Assembly: GCA_013399855.1 (NCBI GenBank)
Contig: VXAY01005269.1
Coordinates: forward strand, 328,405 to 392,404
Direction: 5' to 3'
From: Oxyruncus cristatus
Taxonomy: Eukaryota > Chordata > Aves > Passeriformes > Cotingidae
Length of the DNA: 64,000 nucleotides
This document shows, piece after piece, positions 52,278 through 64,000 of the stretch. The notes beneath the pieces were generated by a model. That model was not told where the DNA came from. It searched no databases and saw only the letters and a list, made by a program, of their open reading frames with translations. The position numbers and the translations under genes are program-made. Within the stretch, counting starts at the first letter, position 1. Each line of letters opens with the position of its first letter.

Positions 52278-53831
52278 TAAAAGCACATGTATAAGTCACT
52301 CCGGATTTTGGAGTTTGTTTGTTCTTATACAATTTTTCAGTGCTGTCTGTAGAAAAAGAGGAAGAGATTGGCACTCTAATTTGAAAATGAGGGTTAAAAT
52401 AAAAAGAAATTGGCAAAAATAAAAAACAATGAGATTTTTAAGAGTGATTCAAAGGATTGAAAATTGAGGGTCTGGATAGGAAAGGGCTAGACAGAAAGTG
52501 TAAAAGAATAGATGAGAAAGTTCATGGGTTTTTGCGAATTAAGAAAATTCATCAACAGAGGCATTCCCTTGTGTGTGCTGAATATTCCTTCCTATACATT
52601 AAAACAGATAGGCCCTGAAACGTTTTCAAGTTGAAAACTCCCTTTGGAACTATTGTTTAGCAGGTTTGCAGGTTATGCTCTTCTGCAGAGCAGATGAGGT
52701 GTTTATCAATGCACAAATGGTTTGGGGCTGTTCAGTTTTGATCCAGTGTTTTCTGCCCCAGCCTTCATTCTTATTTAATTGAGTGTTCCATATTTGCTCA
52801 TTAGATTTTAAGCTTTTAATTTTTTGTTAAAGGTTTATTATTATTTCTAGGAATTGTACCCACATGCGATGGTACAATGGGGAAACAATACCCCTTGCAT
52901 AGGAGCCTGACACCACCAGGTACTTATATACTGTTGAAGGTGTGTTAGCCACTAGTGCAACAGCTGAGACTTTGACATCTTCCCACAGGGGTCATTCTGA
53001 CTTTACTGTAAAGGCACATTTTTTTCGCCGTCTTTCTCAGATGCCACACCAATATCAAGAACTTCCCTTTCTCCCTTTTCTTTCTGATTCCTTGTGTTCT
53101 ATCTTTTTAATTCTAGTTGTATTTACCTTTAGCCTAATCTATTCACTGACGCAAGAGACTAAATCAAGTCAACAATAAAATTAACTGGAGAAGGGAAGCC
53201 TGGCTAGTTTCTTTATGCTATTAGATATGTAAGACATGATTAAAAAGCATACAGATAAATTCTGATATGTAAGTTATCTGCAAGAGAAAAAGAATGCATG
53301 TGTATCTTTCATAAACAGATTGTCTCATGGTCAGGCAGAGTTTCCCAATAGAAAAAATATTTGGGGGGAGAATAATGCAAACACCTGTGACCAAAGGCTC
53401 CGTGATGAGCTTTCAAATTGCAGTTGTCCTATTCTTATCTCCTTTGATTTCTTTTCTCTTAATAACATTAGAATCTGTCTAAATAATCTAATAACAATAA
53501 ATCTGAAGGAAAAACAACAAGCACGTTAAAGGTGCTTGATCTCAGAGAGGTGTGAATTCTGGGTCAGGAAGAGGAAAAGAAGAAATAAAGTCTGAGAAAT
53601 ACATGTCTCTACTTTTTTGATAGGGTACTTAAAGCTTTGTGGAGTTTCTTATTCTTCTAGTTAGTTGTTTATTTCTCTTTTCCTTTGTAAACCAGGTCTG
53701 TGACCTGCTGCTGAAATCCTCATGGAGTGCAAACCTCTCAAAGAAAAGACTGCAGCTGCAGGGGAGAACATACAAAGAAGGCCCACTGTGCAAAAATTGC
53801 TCAAATACTGCTAACAGAGAAACAAATCCAG

Positions 53832-53880
53832 ATAATAATAATAATAACAAAAATAATAGTAGTAGTAATAATAACAAATA
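53832..53880. repeat. (AAT)n / (AGT)n trinucleotide repeat
   Basis: ATA/AAT units with AAC and AGT interruptions over about 49 bases. An open reading across it gives poly-Asn and poly-Ser by composition only. Confidence 0.88.
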
Positions 53881-56800
53881 ATTCTCTCTAGTGGAAAGTA
53901 GCTATGAAGACCCATTGTCAGATTATATAGGCCACAAAAATAGCTGATTTCAAAGCATTCATTGCAGACCAAATGATGATGATGGGCTGTGTCCTTGCTC
54001 CCCAGGTAGGGCTGCTGGCTGTGCTCCTCATGCTCCCTTTTCCCCAGGCCAAGGCCACAGTAGGGAAATTCTCTTCATATACCCTGTGGCTCTTGCCATT
54101 TATTGCTACGAAAACATTAGCTTTGACCAATCAGTTTTGTCCGTTCTTGGGCAAGGACAGTAATAAGAAAATGGCCCAACAACCTCATCAGAAGCAATCC
54201 CAGTTCAACTGGAACAGAGATATTTCCCAGAAGTCCCATTTGTGTCTCGTGAAGAGCTTTGTATCTGGGTTATCACACACTGGTCACCTTCTCGTGGGCT
54301 TCCCAGGCAGAAACTGCTCCTTAAGAGCCCCTCACCATTAGTTCATCCTGGCCTGTGAGACTCAGTGACATTCCCTGGGCAGCTGCAGGCGGGGCACCTC
54401 CACACTGGATGGGCCAAGATACTTCTTACTGGTGTGTACTCTCAGACTTTAGCCTCCTACCTGGAAAAAGGGCTTCATCATTGGGCTTACAGCACGATTT
54501 TGTTTTGGTTGTTTTTTCCAGTACTGTGGGTTTACATTTTTGCCTGGAAAGCTGTTCTATTTGTAGATAGTCTCTAAAATATTTAGATGCTATAAATGTG
54601 TAATAAAAATTACACTGTAATGACTCCTGCAAAGCTCTTACAGATATTAGTTCTGTATCTGTCAGAATGGTTATTTCTAAAGTTGTAAGTTAAAAAATTT
54701 ATGGCTTTGGGGATTTGTTTGGAGTTTTTTGTTTGCTTGTGGGTTTTTTTTTTGAGTAAAACAGTTTTAAAATGTTAAAGCATTAGAAACTGGTTTAAAG
54801 AAAAGAGCTCAAAAACCTCCAGATACCTGGCATGAAGCTGCTGTTTTGCAAAGACCACTTCAGAACTGATGAAATTTCTGTATAAGCTTACGTGTCACCA
54901 TAAACGAGCAGAAAAATTGGATTCTGTTATTTTTTCAATCAGAGCAAATTTTATTGCTCTCCATATGCAAACTACTTGCTGGTGAAACACAATGAAATTA
55001 AGTCTTGGCCCTCTGTGTGCTGTATATTTTGCTACTCTGGTGATATACAGCTGATTATATGTAGCTAGACTTTCCTTTCACCTTAAGAAAACTTCCAGTG
55101 ACAAGTTCATTACATCTCACAGCATCCACACAGGTGATATGTTGAGGGAAGAGTGGTAAGTATGATTTAGAGTATGAGTGATTAAGGAAAGTAAAATGAG
55201 ATCTGGAGATAATAATAAATCACAAGCAAAGAATATATACAGAAGAAATCTTGCTTGGAGTATAATTAAGGTAATATTACTGTAAGACGCTGAGGATATT
55301 CAGTTCTCCTGAAGAAAGGCCTCAACTGAAAATTTTTGGAGAGCATGTACAAGAGACTTTTTACTGCAGGCAAAGCAGTAAAATAGATCCTAAGTCTTAT
55401 ATTTATAGACTATATATTTATATTTAATTTTTAAACTTATAATTTTTATACATTAAGATATCCAGCCATTAAAAGGCTTTCTAATTTACAGCATTAAAAA
55501 TACAATACAAAAGTTATAAATCCTATACTATTTTTCATTAAAGAAATGTGCCCCCTCTTTGGAATCTCTACTTTTGATTCTTCTCTGGAGTGTCTCAGGC
55601 GATGTGCTCCTGAAAAACTGGTGCACTGAGTATGGATGGTGCAATGTATACAACAGCTGAAATACACGAATGGGTTTGTTCTATGAAAGGAAAATGATGC
55701 CTGGAATGAAAAGAAGATTAATTTGCTTTTTACGCTTGCTGCTATTTTTTCGGGGGGGTGGAGAGGTGCAGGCTGGGGAAAGAGGCAGAGGAAGAAAAAG
55801 CTTTTAGCAACCTCCTTACTCAGTTTAGTGCTTCCTCAGAAACGCTGCAGCACAGATTTCAGGATTGAAGTTTGCTGACAATTAAAATAAATATTTTAAA
55901 GCTGCATTACTGTTAACATAATACTTTGAACCTTGTTGTACCATCAGATACGCACCATAGCCCCATATGCACATTGACTTTAGTGGTAGCAGCATTTGCT
56001 TCTGTATCTATTCCTCTGGCTAATTTAAACAAATTAGGTGCTTAATTTGCATTTGGATTGGGGCAATGGGAGTGATAAAGTTCTTTCTATGAAAATACCC
56101 AGGACTGAAAATGGTATTTGCTTTGTTCTTGCTGGACCTAATTATAAGGCTTTATTTCACTTCCTGTCCTTATTCAGGCAACATTCCCATGGCAAATAAC
56201 AAAAAAACAGGGTTACAGTCACAAATTTAGCCATGTGGTTGCAAAATGAGAATGGTGTAGTGTCTGGGTATATTGTTCATGAACATGTTCATGATGTGGT
56301 GGCATTGGGTCTTATAGCAGTGCAGCATAATGCTAAAATCTGGATATGTTGCATAGCTCTAGCATTGCCACATTTAACTGAATTATTTGGAAGATATGCA
56401 GTATGGGCACTGTTTTCAGAGCTAGAAACCTTTACCTCAGCAAGTTCTCCCATCTCAGGAAACAGTTGTTCCATGTGCAGCAGCTTGATTCTAATGTCTG
56501 ATAAAAGACATAAATCCTGGATGGGTCATTCCCAACCACCTGAGACAGTGTTACAGTTCTTGTCCTGCTTTTCTCTTCTAGCATTTTCAGGTCTCTCTGT
56601 CTTACGTTCCAGCTTGTTCTGCTCATTTGTTCTCATTGGTGAAACATATGTCTCCCTGAGACATGGAATGATTTTCAGCAACGTGTAAAAATAAGATTAA
56701 TTTTCTGTTACCTGACATGGAGTAGAAGCTAGACTATGTAGAGGTTCCCGGTGGATCCTAACACTCTAATTCCATTGGTTCTCATTTCTATAGTTTAACT

Positions 56801-59800
56801 GGTATTAGATTTAGGCATAGGTTCTTCATTTGCAGACTGTTCTTTTGTATTTGTATATACTGAGCTATTCCCCTTCAGGTTCTTATCAAATATAAGAAAA
56901 TGACTTTTCAATCTGTCTCTGCAGGGAACAGATAATATTGAAAATATTTCCTATTGCTGAAGGCATTCATTCTGTAAGAACCATATGAGCTGTTGAAACT
57001 CAGAGTCTTGAGTGTAATGAGGAAATTAGGAGAGGGCCAAGAAACAGGATACTGGCTCCCTTAGGTAGTCAAAGCTGTCAGGTAAAATTTGTGTTACTGT
57101 CTCAAAACCAAAAAATTCTTCCTGTCCATCAGAAATTTAGCTGCAAATTTTTTTAATCCATCTACAGTAGCACAACATTCTCACTATGGAGGAGTTGTTA
57201 TCAATGCAAAATACATTAAAAAAATAACCTGTGCTTTTATAGAAAACAAATGTGTTTACTTTGGGAGAAGCTTTAAAATTGGGTCTGTAAAGGGTATTGT
57301 TCTTCTGCTATTTAAATCTTCATTTCAGTGTAATACCTCCACTCTCATCTCAGTTTTTCACTCATTTTCTATTAGTTTTATACTTTGCAGCACTTTTGAA
57401 AACAAGAATTCAATTGTGACTGAACCACTGTAGTTTCAAATGCTGTGCAATACAAAACTTCCCCCACAAAATTTGTTCATCACACACTGGTAGTGTGAGC
57501 CTTTCAAAGGACTTAAATGCTGACTTCGAGTGGATACCCTCAATTAGCTCTCAGTGGCAGAGTTAGGTACAGAATAACATACACAGCACCTGAGGGGTGC
57601 CAGTGGGAAATGCTGAAAATCAGGTTGTTCCTTCAGGCACTTTTACTTAGGTTTTATATGCCTCATGCTGGGCTCTAGGGAACAGTCCACGTTGCAACTA
57701 CCTTCCCCACTGAGTCCTAGAGGGAATTTAGATGCAGGGACAAGGTGGTTGAAGGATCCCCACTGGGTGAAGATAGGAGAGGATCTCCAAGTATCTTAAT
57801 CATGTAAGGATAGTAGCACTTCTGGCCTGATGTAGAAGTTGGCTGAAATGGATTGTCCAAAATGTAGGTGTCTTATGTCTTAGATGCAAACTTTAGGTTA
57901 CATTCTTGAGCTTGTGTTCCTAAATTCTGGCCAAGTTCTTTGTAGTCCCCAGGTAGCTTCAGTCTTGTCAGAAGACTGAAGTCAGCATCACTGGAACATC
58001 CATTAAGAGAGACATTGCCCTAAAATTCTCTTGAGTTTCAACAGCTTGGGAAGTTTTAGCGCCAGGAACTTTTTTTCCAAGTTTTTTCTAAGAAACCTGA
58101 GGCAGTTGTAAGTTTTTATAATGTTCTGAGCAATTTTGCCAAGAATTCTGAAGGTACAGATTTAAGCCTAACCTTGACAATAGATAGTTATGACATTGGT
58201 ATATTTATTCAGGTTAAAACCCTGGCTATCCTCTTTTCAGAAGAAAGACGATTTTTAGGTACATGTATCTTTTAGTTCTTCCTCAAATGATGTATGTTCG
58301 TGCTTTAACTAAGTTTCTGGTGCTCTTGGATCCAGCATAACCATGTGGTAAATAGCACTAGAAATCATATTGGAAAAATCAGTGTCAATACATCCATTCT
58401 TGATCAGTACAATACATAATTTGTTAGAGCAATAATTACTTAACTTTTGACTCTGAATATTTTCATATTGTATTGTATCTCATAATGTACTCTAGAAGCA
58501 GGTAGATGTTTCTGCAGAGGAGTGTAATGACTTAAATAGATAGACATGACAAACAAGTTGGTATCAAAGCTGAGATAGAAGTTTGGTGTTTACTTTTTCT
58601 TTTGGTGTTTACTTTTTTTTTTAATATGAATTGTGTTAATGATCTCAGATCGTTCCAGCTTTGTCTCCTCTGCTAAAGAATTAAAAAAATGAGTTTGAAT
58701 CTTTAAAATATCTGATTGCCAGTCTGCTTTTGAATCCTCTGAGGCTCCTATTTTCAACGTATTCTTGGCAACATTGGCAACCAGGAACTTAGTTTAAAAA
58801 AAATACGAAAACTGAGATTATGACCAGTTTTTGGGCACAGATGATGTGTTTGATGCATGCAGGTACATGTACCTACTTCGGTGTTCCAGACCTACCTTCT
58901 GGAGTTTGAGCCTGGACCTACATCAGAACAGCTTCTAGTAATTTCAACAAATGTTCAGCTTATGAAGAGTTAGTACTAATGAACTAGAACTGGAGCCTTG
59001 GGAAAGGCTGCAGCTGGCACCTGCTCTCGTGCTGTCTGGCAGATGGTGAGGTTAGCACAGGTGCCCTGCACTCCCTGCTCTTCTTTGGTAGGAACAGCAG
59101 TTCAGGTTTTTTTGTTGCACTATAAGAACTAAATGAATCCGCCTTACTGGCAGAAAGAGTACTTGTAAATTTCCAAGGGTCTTGGCCAAGAAAACTGTAT
59201 TCTACTATAAAATATTGGTCTGGTTTCACTGCTCTAAACACACACATCCATCAGCTTGGAACTGATATTTATGAATTCTGGCACAGATCAGGAAAGAACG
59301 TCACGCTGACTACATTGCACAGGACATCATTCACCAGCAGTGATCAATTGTTCATTGCAGCCTGTCATCTCTGTACCTGAATGTTTGATTTTAATTTCTC
59401 TTCCAGTCTGCTTCACTACATTTTTGATTATCAGTTTTCTTCATTTTTTGTCATTAGTAATAACAGAACATGCTCCTTCGGAACTATGTTTTTTTAAGGG
59501 TTTCTTTCTGGTTTTTAAGAGCTATCTTTAAGAAAAAGAATTTTAAAAATATGGTTTTGTCATGCATGATTGCTGGCATCTTCACTTTAGTAGAATAAAT
59601 TTATATATGTATCTATAAATATAGGTGTATATAAAATAAATAAATGCTCTGTTGACCTGAGGTGCCTGTATTGAAGGTTTTAGTTGTGTGGAACAGAAAT
59701 ACCTCTATACTCACCTGTCCATTTTGTTTGTGGGAAGCAGGGCTGAAAATTCGCTTCTAATTAATATAAGAAGGAAACAGTTGATGGCTACCACTCTTAT

Positions 59801-61604
59801 GAAGTACCTTGGGGTATCAGTATCTGAAAGCCTTAGCTAACTAATTTGGGTTATTTCGTGCAGTACTATATGAAATAATTAGGCCCTGGAGTGTCATACA
59901 GAAATAATGAATAGGAATACACTAGGAAACCAAAACACGAAAATTACTTTGAAGCTATGAAACTTTTCAAAGCACTCATCTTACAAACGATTTACAAACA
60001 GTACTTACTATGTAGCACATACTTTGAAAAAGACAAGGATGTAAATGTAGTGAGCATTATATAGTGGTGAAGCACTCTAAGGCGATTGAAACAGAAATTT
60101 TTAATCCCGGAATATCTATCATTGGAATGCCCTGAAGTATTTTAATGTCTTTTTTTAATCTTTTTGAGTTTTACTCCTCTGTGAAAGTAACACTTTTATT
60201 GTATACACAGTGTGTAAATTTTCCATGAATTAATGTTTGAAATGCACAATTTCTAGCCTTGTTAGAACAAAAGTAGATACAATCATTAAAATCATGAAGA
60301 AATTAGAGTGAATAAATGTACAAACAAATGTACAACTAAAAAATATTTATTTAAAGTCTGCAGGATAACTTACCTAATGGTTAAAACAATTCTAGTGTAA
60401 AATACTCTATGTGAGGCCTAATTTGGAGAAGCTTGTGGAGCACAATATTAATGAAAGAAAACTTTTTGTTTTATCTAATTGGGTTACACTTTGAGTTAGT
60501 ATAAATAAGGAGAGAAAGTTCATCTAGCTTTTGAAGGAGCAATCCCATTTGCAGGTAATCACAGTTATTCTCTATTTTAATGTAGTACAAACAGAGGGAC
60601 ATAGTATTTCCTGTGTCTGTCAGTCTGATAGATTAGACACAGAGAAATTTATCTGCTATAAGGAGGTTTTATGTGCAAAACTGTAATCACCAGAACATAT
60701 ACTGGAAGTATGAGTGGATATCTCTCTGCACATGGTAAAGACCTATACTTACAATTTAAGGTTTTCTAAAGGCTTACCTGAAAACCTGGACCTACTTTTT
60801 GCCAGTTTTATATGTTAAGTATATACTAAATATAAACCATTTTTTACTATAGTTTCTATGAAAGGTTTTCCTTATTAATAGCCCTCATTTCAGACTTGTG
60901 TATACAAGACCTTGTCAGGATTTGAAATATAAATTTATATTTTAAAATATTCATAGATATTGATTTTATGGAAATTATTCAATTTTGTATTTTTTGTAAA
61001 AAAAGCACTGTTTTTGAGGTGCAGATGTGTGAAACCGAAGGATTATTTGTTGAGCTGAACTGAAATATTTCCTTTTCATTTAGAGTAACATTAATTTGTA
61101 TTTTAGCTGCTTTGGGCCTTAGAAGTTTTATTTTGCCATTCTTCCCTGCTGTTCTTTTCTACAGGCTCAGTTCCTTGATTAAACTGTATTTTCCTTTACA
61201 CACCGCACTTTGCCTTCTGATTAAGCCATTTTAGCAATCATGAAATACCCCAGGACCAAGATACCCTGTTGGATCTGAAACCCTTAAAAACTAGGCACAA
61301 AAGCACCTTATAAAAGGGAGTGTGAGATTTTTATGTTGTTATTATACATTTTCAAGATTTTGTACTGAGTAAAAAACTTCTGGACAAAATTACTGAATAG
61401 TAAATGTCTGGTGTGTGGATGAAGTCCCGGAGATTTGACAAAGTGTCCTGCTGTGTCTAACCACAGATCACCTATGTATCATTCATTAACTCTACAAAGC
61501 AGCTTTTATTGGAAGTTGGACATGTTGTGCATAAAAGTCCTGCTCAATCAATGTGAAGTTACATCAGAGTCTTTTAACCCTTAACTGCTGTACTTGGAGT
61601 GTTG

Positions 61605-61810
61605 GCTGGAGAGAACCACTGGGGTTTATTTAGACCAACCAGCTGGTTGAAGCAGGACTATCACATGCACTAAATCGGGTCAGACATTGCTTGCTCCTTT
61701 CAAGTCCTGAATACTAGCAAGATTGGAGAGGACTCCATCTCTTTGGGTAGCTTGTTCTAGGGTTGCACTGTCCTCTTTGGAGAGCTTTGTACCAGTTTGC
61801 TAAAACATTA
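61605..61810 (-). mobile_element. Old CR1 LINE 3' fragment, minus orientation (probable)
   Basis: The + strand reads TTTAGACCAACCAGCTGGTT, GAAGCAGGACTATCA, then AGTCCTGAATA, GGAGAGGACTCCATCTCTTT, GGGTAGCTTGTTCTAGGG. The order of motifs (guide to TCTAGTCCAACC, the AAGCAGG box, TTGAATATCTCC, GGAGACTCCA, GGGCAGCCTGTTCCAG) matches the reverse complement of the CR1 3' end, but with many substitutions. It is older than the other two copies. Confidence 0.72.
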
Positions 61811-64000
61811 GTGTCTATTACACATTGGTGTAATAGGAAGTCTTGTTAGGATTTCTCAGAAATTTCTCCTGTTTTTAAAGCTCATGGCTTGGCTGTTCAA
61901 ATTATAATATCTCAATCCACTTAAAACTCACAAAGCCATTGCTATATATTTTGAAATCTTTTCAGCAGCTGCTTCAATATCTGGTTGGACTGCCTCTCAG
62001 CTCCATCACATAGGTAGAGATCCTACGGAGTTAGAATTCCATGTTGCATTCCAGACACATCCTCTAATGACTAAAATGGTTTTTCTTTTCTTCTCTAGCA
62101 TAAGCATGCCTTAAATTTTTAATCTGGAGATGTCCTTTGTGTATATTCCTATTTTGTATTTATTTATCCTTTTTTTCCCCTGCCCTTAAGCAGTTCAGGT
62201 GCTTGATAATAGAAGGGGCTTTCTATTGCAGGAATAGAAAATCATTTCTATATAAAAATGAAGAAATTATTCTTTCCAGAGTCTTTTTCATTTTTACATA
62301 CCATGGAAAATATTTTTGCTCCTTTTGTACTTTCAGGTGACAGTGCTTAACTTTCAGCAAAACAAAACAATGTGAAGCTGTAAGAGTATGTCACGGTATT
62401 CTGCAGCATATAAAGTTTTACACAAGCCCTATTTTGCAAAAGTAATTATACCTAATTATTCTAAATCATTTTTCACTGTCAGATCTAAGAGAGCTAGAGA
62501 TAAAAATGCCAGTGTTTAGGATTCCCTTATGTCATGCACTTCAAAAAGACCTGTCAGATCTGCAGATACACGTGTATTATTTCAGAACTGTTGTAACTTC
62601 AAACACGTAGTGTGTTTTCCCATTAAGACACCACCTTTCTTCTTTACTTTTTCTTCTTTCTTTATATCAGGCCTTTATTACATTGCAAATTCTTGGGGGT
62701 TTTATTATGTTTAGATATATTCTGGAGTAAAATATCTCCTATGGTTGATTTCCCCCTCAAAAAAGGCAAATATGTTTTGATCTAAAATTCCTTGATACAG
62801 ATGACACATCATTAAAAACATATTGAAAAATGTTACTTATGTTGTAGATTCAAGGATTTGAAAATTAAGACAAGGCATGAGCAAATAAAGTGTAAATACC
62901 ATTTTTCATGTGGCTGCCTGACAGAGACAGGATCCTGGTCCAGAAAGAAACACAGTAGCTCCTCAGATAAGAAGACAGAGGAAAAGACCTAAACAGTATT
63001 GTAAAATCTATGGAGCAAGCAAGGAGCGGATTGTAATGAAGGTTAACATACTTAGCTGTTATCTAACCAGCATGGATGTTATTAATATAGAAGACAAGGA
63101 GAAATGGATGTCATGCAGGCTGCAGCAGCCTATACTGACCCAAACTGAACTCCATACTGTCATTATCATCTCCTGTGCGATTATGCAGGCTAGTCAGATG
63201 GAAATTAGCTTGGGGTTTTTTTTGCAATTACCCTTTAATTTGTAATTAGACCTACAAAAGGAAACAGTTTATGTGCTGAGGTTTCTGCGTCTGTTTTACC
63301 AAGCTGGGAGGCTGCATTTGAATATGTAGGAGCTGTTGAAAATCGGCATGATTTCTGGAGGGGCAAAGATGGCACGAGAGGGAAAGGTACCACCTGTCAG
63401 GGACCACCTATTGCATTACTCAGATTTAAAAAGAAGAGAGGACTCTTACAGAAGAGTCTAGAAGTAAGCAGCTCTATTCTTGCAGATTGCTGACAGTTAA
63501 ACAGACAGTATGAAAGTATGTGTGGCATATTGCACTGTTTTTATAAAAAATATAGTCCTTTTGATATCTTGTTGTTGCAAATAAATAATACTTTCTTTTA
63601 CAGAGATTTTAAGGTATTGGTTACTACTGTCATTGCCTCTATGAAAATTTATTTGCAGATTCTGAGTCAGATCTGTAAGTATGCCAACACTTAGGACTGA
63701 TAAATTGTCATAAGTACTGAAAAACTTTAGCCTGTATTTCTCTGATGTTGAAATCTGAGCAAGTGAGAACATCAGGTGAGATTAATTTACCAGCTATGCC
63801 ACACTGCACACATACAGACCCAAAGTTTTGCAAGCAGTCTTAAAACTGACATTCTGCAAGGTTTTGTTTTATAGGATATTTTTTGCACATTTTAATAATA
63901 AATTTTTCATTTTAAAGTGATCTTTATTGCTTATGGAGGAGAACACTTATTTCTTTAAAAAGACATGAATGTATTGCCTGCAGTAGCTCAAGACCTCTTT

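Larger units (their letters stand above)
52214..64000 (+). other. KCNH8: KCNH8 intron 7, 5' part (at least 11.8 kb)
   Basis: This begins at GTAAGT and runs off the window. No sequence encoding the pore-filter exon was seen, so the intron is longer than shown. It holds an alternating purine/pyrimidine stretch just past the donor (52231-52277), a trinucleotide repeat (53832-53880), a somewhat GC-richer open segment (about 53960-54480), a 151-codon open reading of unknown meaning (56233-56688) and a worn CR1 fragment (about 61605-61810). The remainder is AT-rich and featureless to my eye. Confidence 0.85.

Noticed and set aside
58582..58617. Short 17-bp direct repeats (also at 14726-14762 and 5211-5243)
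   Set aside because: Small local slippage duplications in low-complexity DNA, common in introns and not informative.
52214..64000. Search for the KCNH8 pore/selectivity-filter exon
   Set aside because: No sequence fitting the SVGFGN-type filter or the following S6 start was seen, so the exon is taken to lie beyond the window.

Overview
The window is a stretch of vertebrate, most likely bird, nuclear DNA. It lies inside one large multi-exon gene read on the + strand. It is AT-rich, coding sequence comes in short blocks with GT/AG borders, and the interspersed repeats I recognise are CR1 LINE 3' ends, including one with the bird-type 3' terminus near an ATTCTATG motif. I see no Alu, L1 or bacterial gene structure. 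The species cannot be fixed further; chicken and songbird both fit.

The gene is KCNH8 (ELK1, Kv12.1), a voltage-gated K+ channel of the EAG/ELK/ERG superfamily. Six consecutive internal exons join without a frame break: exon 2 (2762-2995), exon 3 (17123-17254), exon 4 (30310-30437), exon 5 (33268-33508), exon 6 (47700-47857) and exon 7 (52006-52213). Together they give 1101 nt, about 367 codons. In order they encode the PAS/eag domain, the linker to the membrane domain, S1, S2, S3, the S4 voltage sensor and S5. Exon 1 (start codon, N-terminal cap) lies left of the window. The pore/selectivity-filter exon, S6, the cyclic-nucleotide-binding homology domain and the stop codon lie right of it. 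Exon numbers assume the mammalian exon order.

The rest, about 98% of the window, is intron: end of intron 1 (1-2761), intron 2 (14.1 kb), intron 3 (13.1 kb), intron 4 (2.8 kb), intron 5 (14.2 kb), intron 6 (4.1 kb) and the first 11.8 kb of intron 7. These hold three CR1 fragments, simple repeats, two N gaps and one lone N, a GC-rich island with a G-quadruplex motif (about 14236-14545), a 55-bp tandem duplication, a 33-bp exact repeat 1.2 kb apart, and two perfect 24-bp palindromes.

No second protein-coding gene, tRNA, rRNA or CRISPR array was found. The main leads are RNA-processing ones: an in-frame candidate cassette exon in intron 3 (29203-29328), a weak exon-3 donor, and three joined 3'ss/5'ss motifs that could act in recursive splicing. 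I found no clearly new biological system.
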